From Diploptera punctata (taxonomy: Eukaryota > Arthropoda > Insecta > Blattodea > Blaberidae), in the NCBI GenBank assembly GCA_030220185.1, contig JASPKZ010009914.1, positions 62,001 to 126,000 on the forward strand: a DNA stretch of 64,000 bases, given 5' to 3'. The first letter of the stretch is position 1. Each line of letters opens with the position of its first letter. The notes beneath the pieces were generated by a model. The model saw only the letters and a program-made list of their open reading frames with translations, ran no database searches and was not told where the DNA came from. This document shows, in pieces, positions 54,407-64,000 of the stretch. The translations under genes were made by a program, and so were the position numbers.

Positions 54407-54481
54407 TAAGTAGCTCAATGGTAGAGTACCAGCACGTAAAACTGGAGATGTAAGGATCAAATCTTGGCTTAGGTGCAGAAT
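54407..54481 (+). pseudogene. tRNA-like sequence
   Basis: CCTAAG and CTTAGG could pair as an acceptor stem. TAGCTCAATGGTAGAG is a good A box and AGGATCAAATCTT a weak B box. The anticodon stem has a mismatch and the loop lacks the usual U before the anticodon. It is probably a SINE head or pseudogene. Confidence 0.5.
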
Positions 54482-54631
54482 TTTCTCTGTAGTTATGTTA
54501 ACCATTGGCTACAAAAGGCTTAACTGGAAGCATTAATTTCTATATGCCACTGACCTTGTTTTACCTCTCGTATTATAGGTAGTTTTTCGTGCTACGTGCC
54601 ACCTGGGTCATATAGTGACACGACCTGTCGG

Positions 54632-54945
54632 TAAAGTAAAGTAAAGTGATCCCACAACAGGCCTCAGGAGGCCCTTGGGGTAGTGGGGGGTTAAGGCTCC
54701 CACTTTTTCTAGACAATCGGCACTTTATGTCAGCCGGGTTGTCAGCCCTGCGTGACGGCCGCCTTTACCCCCAGAACAAGCGTCTGGTACTCATTTTCGT
54801 TAGAGGCTGAGTCGACCCCAGGGTCATGGTGCCGCCAGAGGGTTTTGGGTCAGTTTTAAAAATCCTGACCCCAACGGGGACTTGAACCCTCGACCCTTCG
54901 GCTTGTAGCTCAGTGCCTTAACCACTACGCTACGGCGTGCCAGAG
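54632..54945 (-). mobile_element. SINE family M, minus copy
   Basis: Minus-strand head GGCACGCCGTAGCGTAGTGG with TTAAGGCAC, B box GAGGGTTCAAGTCCCCG, body GAGTCGACCCCAGGGTCATG (plus strand) and a GTAAA repeat at 54634-54648 as the tail. About 310 bp, better preserved than the copy at 50930. Confidence 0.9.
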
Positions 54946-55129
54946 GGGTTTTAACTATGGATCACATACATACATTTTTTGACCACACAAGAATATGGAG
55001 TGATCTCCTCGAGTGAGGGATCAATTCAACGTCAAGGCTTCCTCTGAGACAAACACAACATTAAGACGAAACACACAATTTACACACACATTCATACTAA
55101 ATAAGGTGAATGCGATAATGATGATTATG

Positions 55130-55302
55130 ATGGTCAGATCATGTTTGAGGACTGTTTTGTCTTTAAAGTATCCTGACATTTGTCTTACAGATGAGAAAAA
55201 AATCCGAAAAAATATATATCATTTTGAAAACTTGTTCCGACCGGAGATCGATCCCGGGTCAGCTACGTGACGAGGTTAACCCGAGACCACAGAAGTGGAC
55301 AA
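55130..55302 (-). mobile_element. SINE H copy, decayed
   Basis: Minus strand: TGTCCACTTCTGTGGTCTCG, B box GGGATCGATCTCCGGTCGG, CATCTGTAAGACAAATGTC. The 3' end is missing. Confidence 0.8.
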
Positions 55303-55323
55303 TTTCTGTATAAAATATATATT

Positions 55324-56159
55324 ACTAGCTAATACCCGGCGTGCGCTGCTATACCTAAATAAATGCTTTTATTTTAGTTGAATAAGTAAAAGGAAAAATA
55401 AATATAAATTTATATCGTTATTATTTTAGATACCCCGTGCTGATTACCCGGCTTGCCAGGGAATCTACGCATCCCGATGTGCTTGACAGAAATGAGCTCA
55501 AAAACAAAATTCGTTATTTTGAGTTATCCATAAAAGAATACCCGCCCTGCGCTGCTATGCTTGCCCCCCCCCCCCGATCTTCTTGCCATCAATAATGAAA
55601 GACAAAAATGGTTATTGTGATGTTATTCTTAAAAGATAAACATATGACGTGGACTTTTCTGTAGAATGTTTTGAGATATTTAATTCTGTGTACAATAATT
55701 TTGTGTATTTATTATGGTTTAGGCAGAGTAAACCATTTAAGCTTACAAAAATCGACATTTTGCAAAAAGCCCCATGACAATCGGATGAATGGTATAGCAG
55801 CACATGAATCTACTTATCCCGATATCCTTGGTATCAATGAAAGACAATAATGGCTATTGTGTGTTATCTGTAACAGATAGCGGACTTTTTTGTAGAGTTT
55901 TTTTGAGATATTCAATTCTGTGTATATTAATTTTGTGTATTTGTTATGGTTTAGGCAGCGTAATCCATTTAAGGGTAAAAAAGGGACTTTTTCACGTTAT
56001 TCACTACAAAGGGTGTTTTAAGGGCGTAGGAGATGAGTATCTCAACTCTCTTATAGCCTGAACATTTTGCAAAAAAACCCATCACAATCGGATCAACGGT
56101 ATGGCCGCGCATGAAGTACGAACAAACAAATAAACAAACATTCATTTTTATATATTAGA
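55324..56159 (-). mobile_element. Helitron-like non-autonomous element, repeat U
   Basis: On the minus strand it starts TCTAATATATAAAAATGAAT and ends GGGTATTAGCTAG. It is preceded by A and followed by T, as for Helitrons (5' TC, 3' CTAG, insertion between A and T, no TSD). The interior holds about three related units containing GGGAATCTAC, TCTTGCCATCAA and GTTTAGGCAG at roughly 260-bp spacing. No replicase/helicase gene is present. A hairpin before CTAG was not clearly seen, so the class is provisional. Confidence 0.6.
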
Positions 56160-56232
56160 TTTATATAGCCATAAATTCCTTAAAGGGAAATTATTGAATG
56201 CAGAAAGAAGTAGATTTTTTATCTAGGCTATA

Positions 56233-56765
56233 CTAGCTAATACCCAACGTGCGCTGTTATGCTTAAATACATTAAATGCGTTTTTATGTTTATTTGAATA
56301 AATAAAAAGAAAAGTAAAAGTATTTATAGATTTATATTGTAATTATTTTTTAAATACTCCTTGCTGATTACCTGGCGTTGCCCTGGAATCTGTCTATCCC
56401 AATGTTCTTGGCATCAATGAGCTGGAAGACAGATATGGTTATTGTGAGTTATCCGTAAAAGATAGACAAATGCTGTCGTGGACTTTTTTTGTAGATTTTT
56501 TTTTTTTGTTGGATATTGAATTCTGTGTACATTAACTTGGTTACTTGTTTTGGTTTAGGCAACATAAGCCATTTAACCGATCAAAAAGCTACCTTTTTAG
56601 TGCATCGATGCATTTATATTTTTTTTTTAGCTCCGGCCCTATATATAGGGCAATATGCTATATCCTTAACTGTCCCAGAAAAATTCTCTAAACGATGGTG
56701 AAAACCCCATTCAAATCGGTCAAGAAGTTTTTGAGTCCATAAAGGACAGACTCACACTCATATAT
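56233..56765 (-). mobile_element. Helitron-like repeat U, second copy
   Basis: CTAGCTAATACCCAACGTGC at the left matches the 3' terminus of the copy at 55324. The units GGAATCTGTCTATCCCAATG and GTTTAGGCAACATAAGCC follow. The right part, CATTCAAATCGGTCAAGAAG and GGACAGACTCACACTCATAT, is a different 5' segment and runs into an AT/GCAT repeat; the TC terminus is not visible. Confidence 0.55.
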
Positions 56766-56777
56766 ATATGCATGCAT

Positions 56778-56903
56778 GCATAGTAATTTTGCCCGAGGGC
56801 AGGTCTTTCACTTCAATCATAGCATTTTCGTGCTATGCTCTGCAGCTTTACTAGGGACCGCTGCGTGACAAGGCAGCACGCTACCTCGAGACACACTGCG
56901 GTG

Positions 56904-56905
<2 letters not shown>
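56778..56905 (-). mobile_element. SINE H with internal deletion
   Basis: The 3' end (TGCCCGAGGGCAGGTCTTTC on the plus strand) is joined at GGGACCGCTGCGTGACAAGG directly to the head. About 190 bp of body are missing, including the B box. Confidence 0.85.

Positions 56906-56906
<1 letters not shown>

Positions 56907-56948
<42 letters not shown>
56907..56948. repeat. AT microsatellite
   Basis: TA run between SINE H and the J dimer. Confidence 0.95.
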
Positions 56949-56950
<2 letters not shown>

Positions 56951-57540
56951 TATGATAAGAAAAATAAATGCCTGGATGGAATTCCAACCCGGAACTCTGA
57001 GTCTGTACCTCAGCGTGTTATCCATTACACCACCAGGCGAATCAAATTCAAACACTTATTTTTCTTATATATGTATTATATTCTCCATTATTACTAGATG
57101 TCGCGAGATCTCGGTTTTCACTGCCATCTAGTAGCTGACTACAACAAGTAAGCAAATTAAAGAGAATATTTTTACTTCATAGCAGTGACGCTTTATCAAT
57201 GTTATAATTAAATGTTTAACATTGAGCACTGCAAGCTTAATATGGCATAAGAAAAATAAATGCCTGGACGGGATTCGAACCCGGAACTCTGAGTCTGTAC
57301 CTCAGCGTGTTATCCATTACACCACCAGGCGAATCCAATTCAAATACTTATTTTTCTTATATATGTATTATATTCTCCATTATTACTGGAAGTCGCGAGA
57401 ACTCGGTCTTCACTGCCATCTAGTAGCTGACTATAACAAGTAAGCAAATTAAAGAGAATATCTTTACTTTATAGCAGTGACGCTTTATCGATGTTATAAT
57501 TAAATGTTTAACATTGAGCAATGAAAGCTTAATATGGTAT
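56949..57540 (-). mobile_element. Family J tRNA-cored element, tandem dimer
   Basis: Two complete J units with a 292-bp period (CCTGG at 56971 and 57263). Each has GATAAGAAAAATAAATGCC or the shorter CATAAGAAAAATAAATGCC, a minus-strand tRNA-like core (A box TGGTGTAATGGATAAC), the inverse flank ACTTATTTTTCTTATATATG, the tail GCCATCTAGTAGCTGACTA and the end TAACATTGAGCA. Unit two has the intact B box GGGTTCGAATCCCG. Unit one has GGGTTGGAATTCC. Confidence 0.88.
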
Positions 57541-58764
57541 GGTAAGTTATGTATATACACACATAAAGAAGATTAAGTAGGCCAAACATAGAAACTTCAT
57601 TTGTCTGTATAAATATCTTAGCAGCACATAGTTATGAAATCTGAACTAATGAGGGGAAACTTGAAATTGATTGATAATGACAAGAATGTTAAGATTCGGC
57701 GTTACTCCTGGTTTATGGAGCCATGATCTAGTAAATTATGATAAAAATAACACTGTATGTCATCTCTTGAAACCTTTACGTCACCTGAAAAAATAACATA
57801 TCACGTCATCATTCACATTGTCTCTAGTTCTATTGTCACATTTAAGGTCATGCGCAATAATGTGTGAATGAATTTCAAGTTAGAATTACGTAATTTTTAC
57901 ACGTTAATTAAAATGCTGTAAAATAAAAAAAAAAGTATTTTTTGTGCGATAGTGCGTTTTGTCGTACTTACCAGCAATGCCGACCATGATTGAAAGTTCA
58001 ACTTCCTACATTTCGAGGTTGCCAACCTAAATAACTATACTGTAATATTACATTTACACCCACGTGCGGAAAGTAAAAACCACTGCCCTCTATGTATACT
58101 ACGTACAATGTATATACAGAAAATATCCAAAAGGTAGTGTTAACATACATTATACGAAACAAATCACTGCAATTTAAATGAACTGAACTTTATTTGAAAC
58201 AATATGAAGCAATAAATATGTATTTGCGGCCATGTTATCAAAAATTGTTCTCAAGGCCTCCTGTTGTTTCAACTAATAAACATTGCCCACACTGTTAACG
58301 TTAGTCAATTGTTTGTAATGAACACAAATATTTCCAAGAAAGATGTTATTATTTTACTATTATTTATTATTTTGAAAACATCATCGCGCAAAAAAATAAT
58401 GTACAACGCACTTTTTGTAAAGTGTTTTACAGAATATCGGAAATTAAAAATCTCGCTATCACTCGGTTTTTTAACAGTTTTACTCGATTCTGTAAAAACA
58501 ATTCTTCCAAAACCTTGTATCGTAATATAATATTAAAAATATACAAACGTTTCACTTAAATGTGCCGCTTATTAGTATTCGGAAGCCGAGCGGGACCGCG
58601 ATACATCCTAAGTTGGAATAAGTTTCCTGCAGTTCTTTTTTTTGTAAGCTACCAGAGTTAGCATATTTTGAAAGAAACTTACGTGTGCTCTAACCTTAGG
58701 CTTGATCATTACCCCCGTGATGAAAAGTACATCTATTAATTCTCATAGAGTTGTTCACTTTTAA
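57541..58764. other. No recognised feature
   Basis: No repeat shared with the rest of the window. The 88-codon plus frame at 58264-58530 has Ile/Lys-rich composition and no recognised domain, so it is not called. Possibly unique DNA. Confidence 0.4.
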
Positions 58765-59155
58765 TTATAATTAATCATCCCCATCATCTGGATGCATGGA
58801 TGAGTATGGTCTGTGGACCCGTTCCGACCTTAAGCCCATCTCTTTCTAGGTCTGCCCACATCTCGGGGGGTGCCTTTAGGTTTGTATTTTGCTATTTGTT
58901 GTTGCGATATCTTTCTCTTCATTTCTTCTGTCTATGTGTTGCTTCCAATTTTGTCTTAGTATCTTCTTTTTTTTCTTCCAGTTATTGCAATATGTGTCAA
59001 GTTTCCTCTATTATTTACGTGTTCTGGGATTCTGTCTTCCTTAGTGCACCCTATAACAGATATTCAAAAATTTCAGTTTCTGCCGACGTTATCCTACTTA
59101 GTTCTTGTTTTTTATGTATCCAGGCTTCTGATCCAAAATTAATAATAATTATATT
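58765..59155 (-). mobile_element. LINE tail, family Q, longer copy
   Basis: GACCCGTTCCGACCTTAAGC and TTTCTAGGTCTGCCCACATC match 30836-31000. Further upstream (minus strand) a frame gives FGSEAWIHKKQELSRITSAE, the ...G-S-E-A-W... segment after RT in endonuclease/RT LINEs. Confidence 0.65.
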
Positions 59156-59157
59156 AT

Positions 59158-59224
59158 TTAGCATAGCATGAAAATGCTATAATTGCAGGAAATACCTGCC
59201 CTCGGGCAGAATTACTATGGATGG

Positions 59225-59277
<53 letters not shown>

Positions 59278-59278
59278 C
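59158..59278 (+). mobile_element. SINE H 3' end followed by ATT array
   Basis: AGCATAGCATGAAAATGCTA to CCTGCCCTCGGGCAGAATTA, then ATGG and an ATT array (59225-59278). Confidence 0.8.
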
Positions 59279-59406
59279 ATACAAAATGTTTGTACATGCA
59301 ATAAACATTGCAACTTTAAACGTCTCTTTAACCCTATATAATTAGTATAGTGTATAAGTAATCTGAAGGCCTACTGTAATATGTATTTGCATATTTGTGT
59401 TGGAGT

Positions 59407-59775
59407 GTCCACCCTGTGGTCTCGAGGAGCGTGCTGGCTTGTCAGGCAGCGGGCCCGGGTTCGATCACCACTCGGGACAAGTTTCCTCGGTGAGGTTTTT
59501 TTCGGGGTTTTTCCTCACCTGTAAGACAAATGTCAGGATACTTTAAGACACAAACGGTCCCCGAACATCATCTGGCCATCATTATCATCAATATAATATT
59601 CACCTCATTAGATTAAGTTTAGGTTTAAGGCCTCTCCTGTCGCACCATTATCCATCGCCTATCACTGGGGCAGCGTAACCCCGCCTTCCAGGCGCCCCAA
59701 CCTCAGAAGTGGGTTACAACACGCCAATGCCAGGACAGAATACCTGAAATGTCGAATGACAAACAGGTGGCATTA
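59407..59775 (+). mobile_element. SINE H, long form
   Basis: GTCCACCCTGTGGTCTCGAG, B box GGGTTCGATCACC, TTCGGGGTTTTTCCTCACCT, CCGAACATCATCTGGCCATC, and the extension CCCCGCCTTCCAGGCGCCCC. With 32590-32925 it defines the long subfamily. Confidence 0.88.
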
Positions 59776-59794
59776 AACAAAAAAAGTATTTGTG

Positions 59795-59960
59795 CTGGTT
59801 GAGTGAAAGAGAAGGTCTTATGACTTTAACTCTGCCAGAATAAATAAAGCGTTATAATTATTATTATTATTATTACTACTATTATTATTATTATTACTAT
59901 TATTATTACTATTACTATTATTACTATTATTATTAATATTATTATTATTTATTATTATTA

Positions 59961-60049
<89 letters not shown>

Positions 60050-60069
60050 TATTATTATTATTATTATTA
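59795..60069 (+). mobile_element. LINE S-type end with long ATT array
   Basis: GCTGGTTGAGTGAAAGAGAA and TTTAACTCTGCCAGAATAAA are the S terminal block, followed by about 210 bp of ATT repeats with ACT interruptions. Hardly any LINE body is present, so this is an extreme 5' truncation. Confidence 0.75.
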
Positions 60070-60149
60070 AAGGGTCTGGAATCTTCAAAGTTCTAACGGT
60101 CCCTGATCCTGTCTAGCCTTCATAGCCAACCTAGCATATTCGTTTTGTT

Positions 60150-60330
60150 TAGTATGAATGAGTCCAGCGCTCTGGTATCTGAGTAACGTCATTGCTACGC
60201 AGGGCCAGGTTCGATTCCCGGTAGGGAGATGTTGCCTGATTGAGATTTTATCGAAGTTTTTTTTTTCCTTATCTGTAAAACAAATGTTCGTTACTGTTTG
60301 CTAGGTGGCTCCGCATTGAGCTGATCCCTC
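60150..60330 (+). mobile_element. H-related SINE, diverged
   Basis: GGTTCGATTCCCGGTAGGGA is a B box. TTCCTTATCTGTAAAACAAA matches the H body. The head (GCGCTCTGGTATCTGAGTAA) is unlike typical H. Following DNA with GAGCTGATCCCTCATTCGGG resembles 48150-48180. Confidence 0.6.
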
Positions 60331-60921
60331 ATTCGGGAAGGTTCTCTACATCCTTCTCTAGTCATGAAATTAAAAATTGATCCAAGCTTGAACGAGTATT
60401 CTCTCCCAAGGTTATGTTATGTGAGGCATGAGACACGTAAAACCTCCTAAAAGATAGAAGTTAAACAAAGAAAGGAAAAAAATGAATGTATGAGTAAATG
60501 TTGTGTCATGTCTTAAATGTTCATGTTATCTCAGAGGTGGCACTGGCATTGAGATTATCGCTCATTCGGAGACATAGTTCTTGTCCTTATGTGGTAAAAG
60601 GAGTATGTATGTGATTCAGAATTAAATAATCCTCTTCTAACATGCGAGTGGATTACACAACCAAATTCTTAACCACGACTCCGGTTTTCCAATGTTTTGT
60701 TTCTAACAACTATAAATATAACTGAAAATCCACAGAAAATGTTATGAAACCATGGTCATGATTCAGATATTTGTTTTTTATAATTAACGGCCGTTATTGC
60801 GTGGGACACAATAATTCTTACAAAGGGGCAGGAAGGAACTCCTGAAAAATAAATTAAGAAAGACAAACAAAAGATCCGATGGAAGTAGGCCCTACTTTGT
60901 GAATGTCCTATGCTCCTCATA

Positions 60922-61222
60922 GTCCCGCGTCGTAGCCGATTGATTAATGCAAGATTCCTTTGGTGCAGACTACGGGACTGGCGATAGTCTCCATGGGGGA
61001 AGAAATTTTCTCATGGAATTTCGGCCAGTAAGGTACCGGTGCCTACCCAAAATCTTCAGAAATTTGGGTACATGCAATAAGTAGCGACTCTAGGTTGAGA
61101 AAACCAGCTGTAATGACTGGGGAACCCGACACACTGACCACATGTCACCCCTACACTAGCAGGATGATCGTCTACTTCTGTGATTAACACATGCGGATGT
61201 GAGGCCAGCAGCCGGATGGTAG
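60922..61222 (+). mobile_element. SINE A copy
   Basis: GTCCCGCGTCGTAGCCGATT, a partly deleted B-box region, GAAATTTTCTCATGGAATTT, and the end GGCCAGCAGCCGGATGGT. Confidence 0.85.
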
Positions 61223-61367
61223 GCCAAGAACATTCTAGGCTTGTCGCGCCATGGAAAAGGAGAAAGAGTATGCTCATCATGATAATGTATAGGAGATTCA
61301 CTGGATGATTATCTATTGGGTCGAATTTTAGAAGTTAAAATGAGAGGCTAAAAAAATAATAATAATG

Positions 61368-61405
<38 letters not shown>

Positions 61406-61709
61406 CCTTTATTTTAGCTGGCAGAGTTAAGGCCATAAGGCCTTCTCTTCCACTCAACCAGCAAATAGTAAAATTATTCAAACATTACTTATTTATTACA
61501 ATTTTAAGATATTATTAAAATCTAGACTAAACAAAAGACAATGGCGATGTGATCTAATACTAGCTAATACATATACTAACAAAAACGTGGACTATAATAA
61601 AATGAAAATAATATAAATTAAAATAAAGTAAGTAAAGCTTCCTAGATGATTATTTACTAAATGCTGAATATGGTAGTTATGCAGTTAGTTTTCATTGTGT
61701 CGAATGTGT

Positions 61710-62397
61710 CACATTCAGTACCAGGCAATGAGTAGGGCATTTAAACCCACAGGCCAGCCTTTTAAATACCCCAGCTACCCTTTTCGTGGCACATCAGAAA
61801 ATGGACCATTATTCACAAACTATTACTCCTAGAAAATTCAAATTTTGTACATACCTAAAGGAGATATCCTAGTAGGATTAGATGGTTAAATAACTTCGGT
61901 GATTGACATCACATGGTATCGGCGTATCAATTTCAGGAAGTGGAAGTTCATCTTCACTTTCACTTTGTGAATCTTCTAATTCAGGAATCAGTTCATCACC
62001 TGAATCATCATTATACAAAATGTTCACTAATTCTTCTTCAGTGAGATTTTTTTCTTTCGCCATGGTTTCACTCACGCACAAACAACAGCGCGATAACGAG
62101 AAACATGTACGACTGCATTGGAGCCTGGAGTGATGTTTGGATGAACGATTCCATGTGTTGTTTGTTTTTAAAAATAAAAGGGGATTCATCAAGGTTAAAC
62201 GTGTGAAAAACGGGAATAGAAAATGTACGTTTACATGCCATCTATGATCTCCCAAGACATACTAAGCCAACACAATATTTAGGGCCCGAATATAAACGCG
62301 GTTTGTTCGAGCCCGCTCTAAAACGAGTTAACTGACCGACGGCCGCATACACGATAGTCTCTTTAAACGCCTTAACTGGTTTACGGTACTGAATATG
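61710..62397 (-). mobile_element. piggyBac-like relic, 688 bp
   Basis: The right end reads on the minus strand CATATTCAGTACCGTAAACC and is flanked by TTAA (62398-62401). The left end is CACATTCAGTACCAGGC with a mutated TTAA site. The S copy at 36826-36845 shows the unfilled site TATCTTAAGTTCGACAC, containing exactly one TTAA. The single reading frame resembles a piggyBac transposase N-terminus. Most of the transposase is deleted. Confidence 0.78.
61878..62063 (-). pseudogene. piggyBac-like transposase N-terminus, 61 codons
   Basis: The chosen start gives MAKEKNLTEEELVNILYNDD, then a run of acidic residues (ELEDSQSESEDELPLPEID), and stops. An N-terminal L-T-x-E-E-x-x-x-I-L-x-x-D-x-S-x-x-E motif followed by an acidic stretch is typical of piggyBac-type transposases and their domesticated relatives. 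An upstream in-frame extension to 62255 exists but lacks the family pattern, so the internal ATG is preferred. The DDD catalytic domain is absent. Confidence 0.65.
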
Positions 62398-63507
62398 TTA
62401 AGATATCAGTTAATTTGGATTTAAATAATGATAGTGATTGACAGTCCCTACCATGACTGGAAAAATTAATGCCATGCTCTAGTGTCTAGTCACAGATATT
62501 ATGTAAGATTCAGAGTATAGACATGTCCTGTGCTGTGGTATTAAAAGTAAAGAAGTCTTGTGATCTTGTTCCTAAATTGTGATGAGCCGATATATTTTGA
62601 AAATGCGTTGATAAATAACTTGGTAAATATATGTGCAGGATTTGGAATAGTAAAGCATGGGAATGTAAAATTCTTCTGTCATTTAGGCGTAGTCATGTTA
62701 AGACCTGAAATGAAGGAGACGCGTGGTCATAACGACGGAGATTGAATACAAATCGAATGCACACATTATGAGCACGCTGTAATCTGTCAGATAGATAAGT
62801 TGCCAGATTAGACAGTAATATGTCGCAGTAGTCGAAATGAGGCATTATAAAATTCTGTACAAGTAGGCCTATTTGTTTTAATTTCGTGGGAAGGAAGTTT
62901 TTTAAAACTATTTAGGGAGTGAAGAATTGAGAACACTTTCTTGCAAGTATTATTCACCTGGATTTTCCAGCCTAGGTGTAGGTCCATGTTAGTGAAATAA
63001 TCTCTAGAATAAATTACCGCAGTATTTCACTCTTGAATCTAAATATTTTTTAAACGCGAAATTGCGTGGAAATTGAAAAGAGCAAAACAGGTTAACGTGT
63101 TCACATTTCAAACATAATATAAATCTAGTAATTTCGCTTTTGTATTTGAAAAGCAGTCAATTTGGTGTAACTAAGCAGTATGATATCAGGGTTTTTATTG
63201 TAGCTGAAAAAATTCAGTTCCGTGAATAGAAATAGTTAATCAGCATCAGAGATGAAATGAAAGCTAAACAACTGAATGCTGATATCGTTTCAATGTTTTC
63301 CCCATGATTGATTTTTAAAAGCGTTTTTAAGCGATTTCAATGACTGGATGGCATCATGTCGATACATTAGTGCAGAGATGATACGATTTTTATTTCATTG
63401 AAATTTTACAGCAAGCGAGGCTTTGGAAATATGCATTGACATATGTTATACATCCAAAAAATTTGATTAATTAGATATAAAATGTATATGAAAAAATATA
63501 TCCATCC

Positions 63508-63777
63508 ACAGTACTTCTGCTCGACGGCAGCTTTACTAGGGAATTATAGGTGTGCTAGCTTCCCGTTGCTTTCCACACAGGTGAAGTATGATAATGATGA
63601 TGATGGCCGGATGATTTTCGGGGACCGTTGGGCCTTAAGCTTCCTCTGATTTGTCTTACAGATGAGGAAAAAAACCTCGAAAAAATCTCACCCAGGAATC
63701 TGTCCTGACCGGGAATCGAACCCGGGCCAGCTGCGTGACAAGACAGAACGCTACCTCGAGACCACAGCGGTGAACTA
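63508..63777 (-). mobile_element. SINE H copy
   Basis: Minus strand: GTTCACCGCTGTGGTCTCGA, B box GGGTTCGATTCCCGGTCAGG, CATCTGTAAGACAAATCAG. The 3' end is eroded. Confidence 0.88.
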
Positions 63778-63780
63778 ATA

Positions 63781-63820
<40 letters not shown>
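63778..63820. repeat. AT microsatellite
   Basis: TA run between two H copies in the same orientation. Confidence 0.95.
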
Positions 63821-64000
63821 ATAGTAATTCTGACGGAGGGCAGGTATTTCACTGCAATAATAGCATTTTCATGCTATGCTTGCAGCTTTACTAGGGAATT
63901 GTAGGTGTGGTAGCTTCCCGTTGCTTTTCACGCCGGTGAAGGATGATGTTGATGATGATGATGATGATGATTATGATAAGGATGATGATGATGATGATGA
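63821..64000 (-). mobile_element. SINE H, cut by the window edge
   Basis: CATAGTAATTCTGACGGAGG and GGGAATTGTAGGTGTGGTAG are the H 3' end on the minus strand. A GAT array (63940-64000) follows at the edge, where the H body normally has CAT-rich DNA. Confidence 0.85.

Larger units (their letters stand above)
61356..63003 (-). mobile_element. LINE S, minus copy, split by a piggyBac-like relic
   Basis: From the left: a TAA array, the terminal block GGCATAAGGCCTTCTCTTCC-type sequence (61430-61460), the 3' UTR to 61709, the insert 61710-62397, and then the C-terminal coding region (62402-63003). The coding part mirrors 36262-36832 closely, for example TCAATCTATCT-like and MARAWN regions in reverse, with frameshifts. 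It is truncated at CAGCCTAGGTGTAGGTCCAT. Confidence 0.88.

Noticed and set aside
22363..57360. tRNA-like cores in J, K, H, I, A and M as functional tRNA genes
   Set aside because: They recur with conserved flanking bodies and lack consistent acceptor-stem pairing, so they are SINE or MITE heads. A covariance-model scan would be the decisive test.
57890..58450. Possible inverted relation between GTGCG-containing stretches near 57950 and 58400
   Set aside because: Similarity is too short and interrupted to call a foldback by eye.
58264..58530. 88-codon plus frame in unassigned DNA
   Set aside because: No domain, no repeat relation and AT-driven composition. Transcript evidence would be needed.

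Overview
The window looks like intergenic or intronic DNA of an insect, most likely a cockroach or close blattodean. It is AT-rich and full of microsatellites. It carries many copies of a non-LTR retrotransposon tail encoding the peptide RLRWAGHVARMGNERGAW, which I recall from American cockroach predicted proteins; that species call is from memory and unconfirmed. No host gene, rRNA gene or credible functional tRNA gene was found. Almost every long reading frame belongs to a transposable element or to low-complexity DNA. Family names A to Z below are my own working labels.

Layout. 0.8-3.6 kb: tRNA-derived SINEs (A, H, L) and a family G LINE tail. 4.7-5.3 kb: a transposase relic. 6.9-10.2 kb: a full-span LINE (family C, minus strand) with a 12-bp target-site duplication (TSD) and an intact reverse transcriptase (RT) block. 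10.5-11.1 kb: dispersed repeat O, which carries a short conserved coding exon. 11-15 kb: pieces of LINE family B, one split by a DNA transposon and one with its interior deleted. 15.7-17.3 kb: a 166-bp tandem array, an intron-bearing tRNA-Tyr-like pseudogene and a large foldback. 17.6-25.5 kb: SINEs and B copies, one containing a 699-bp element flanked by TTAA. 26.1-27.9 kb: a C element inserted in LINE family D. 28-34 kb: simple repeats, SINE H, LINE tails and second copies of repeats O and W.

34.5-38.0 kb is a triple nest: G is the host, B is inserted in G with a 13-bp TSD, and CR1/Jockey-like LINE S is inserted in B. 38-43.7 kb: LINE tails and SINEs. 44.1-45.9 kb: a degenerate Tc1-like transposon inside a palindrome made of two tRNA-like arms. 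47-49 kb: a MITE inside B and a small palindrome. 50.5-52.2 kb: a pogo-like element of 1.7 kb holding a SINE and a 458-bp foldback. 52.7-57.5 kb: inverted second copies of repeats V and N, SINE M, Helitron-like elements and a 292-bp SINE dimer. 59-64 kb: SINE H copies, long ATT arrays, and a minus-strand S copy interrupted by a piggyBac-like relic whose empty site survives in the other S copy.

Nothing here works as a gene pathway. The value of the window is its insertion history: at least eight nested insertions can be ordered, several with duplicated target sites or paralogous empty sites. The coding parts (endonuclease, RT, transposases) are almost all broken by stops and frameshifts, so most copies must be inactive.
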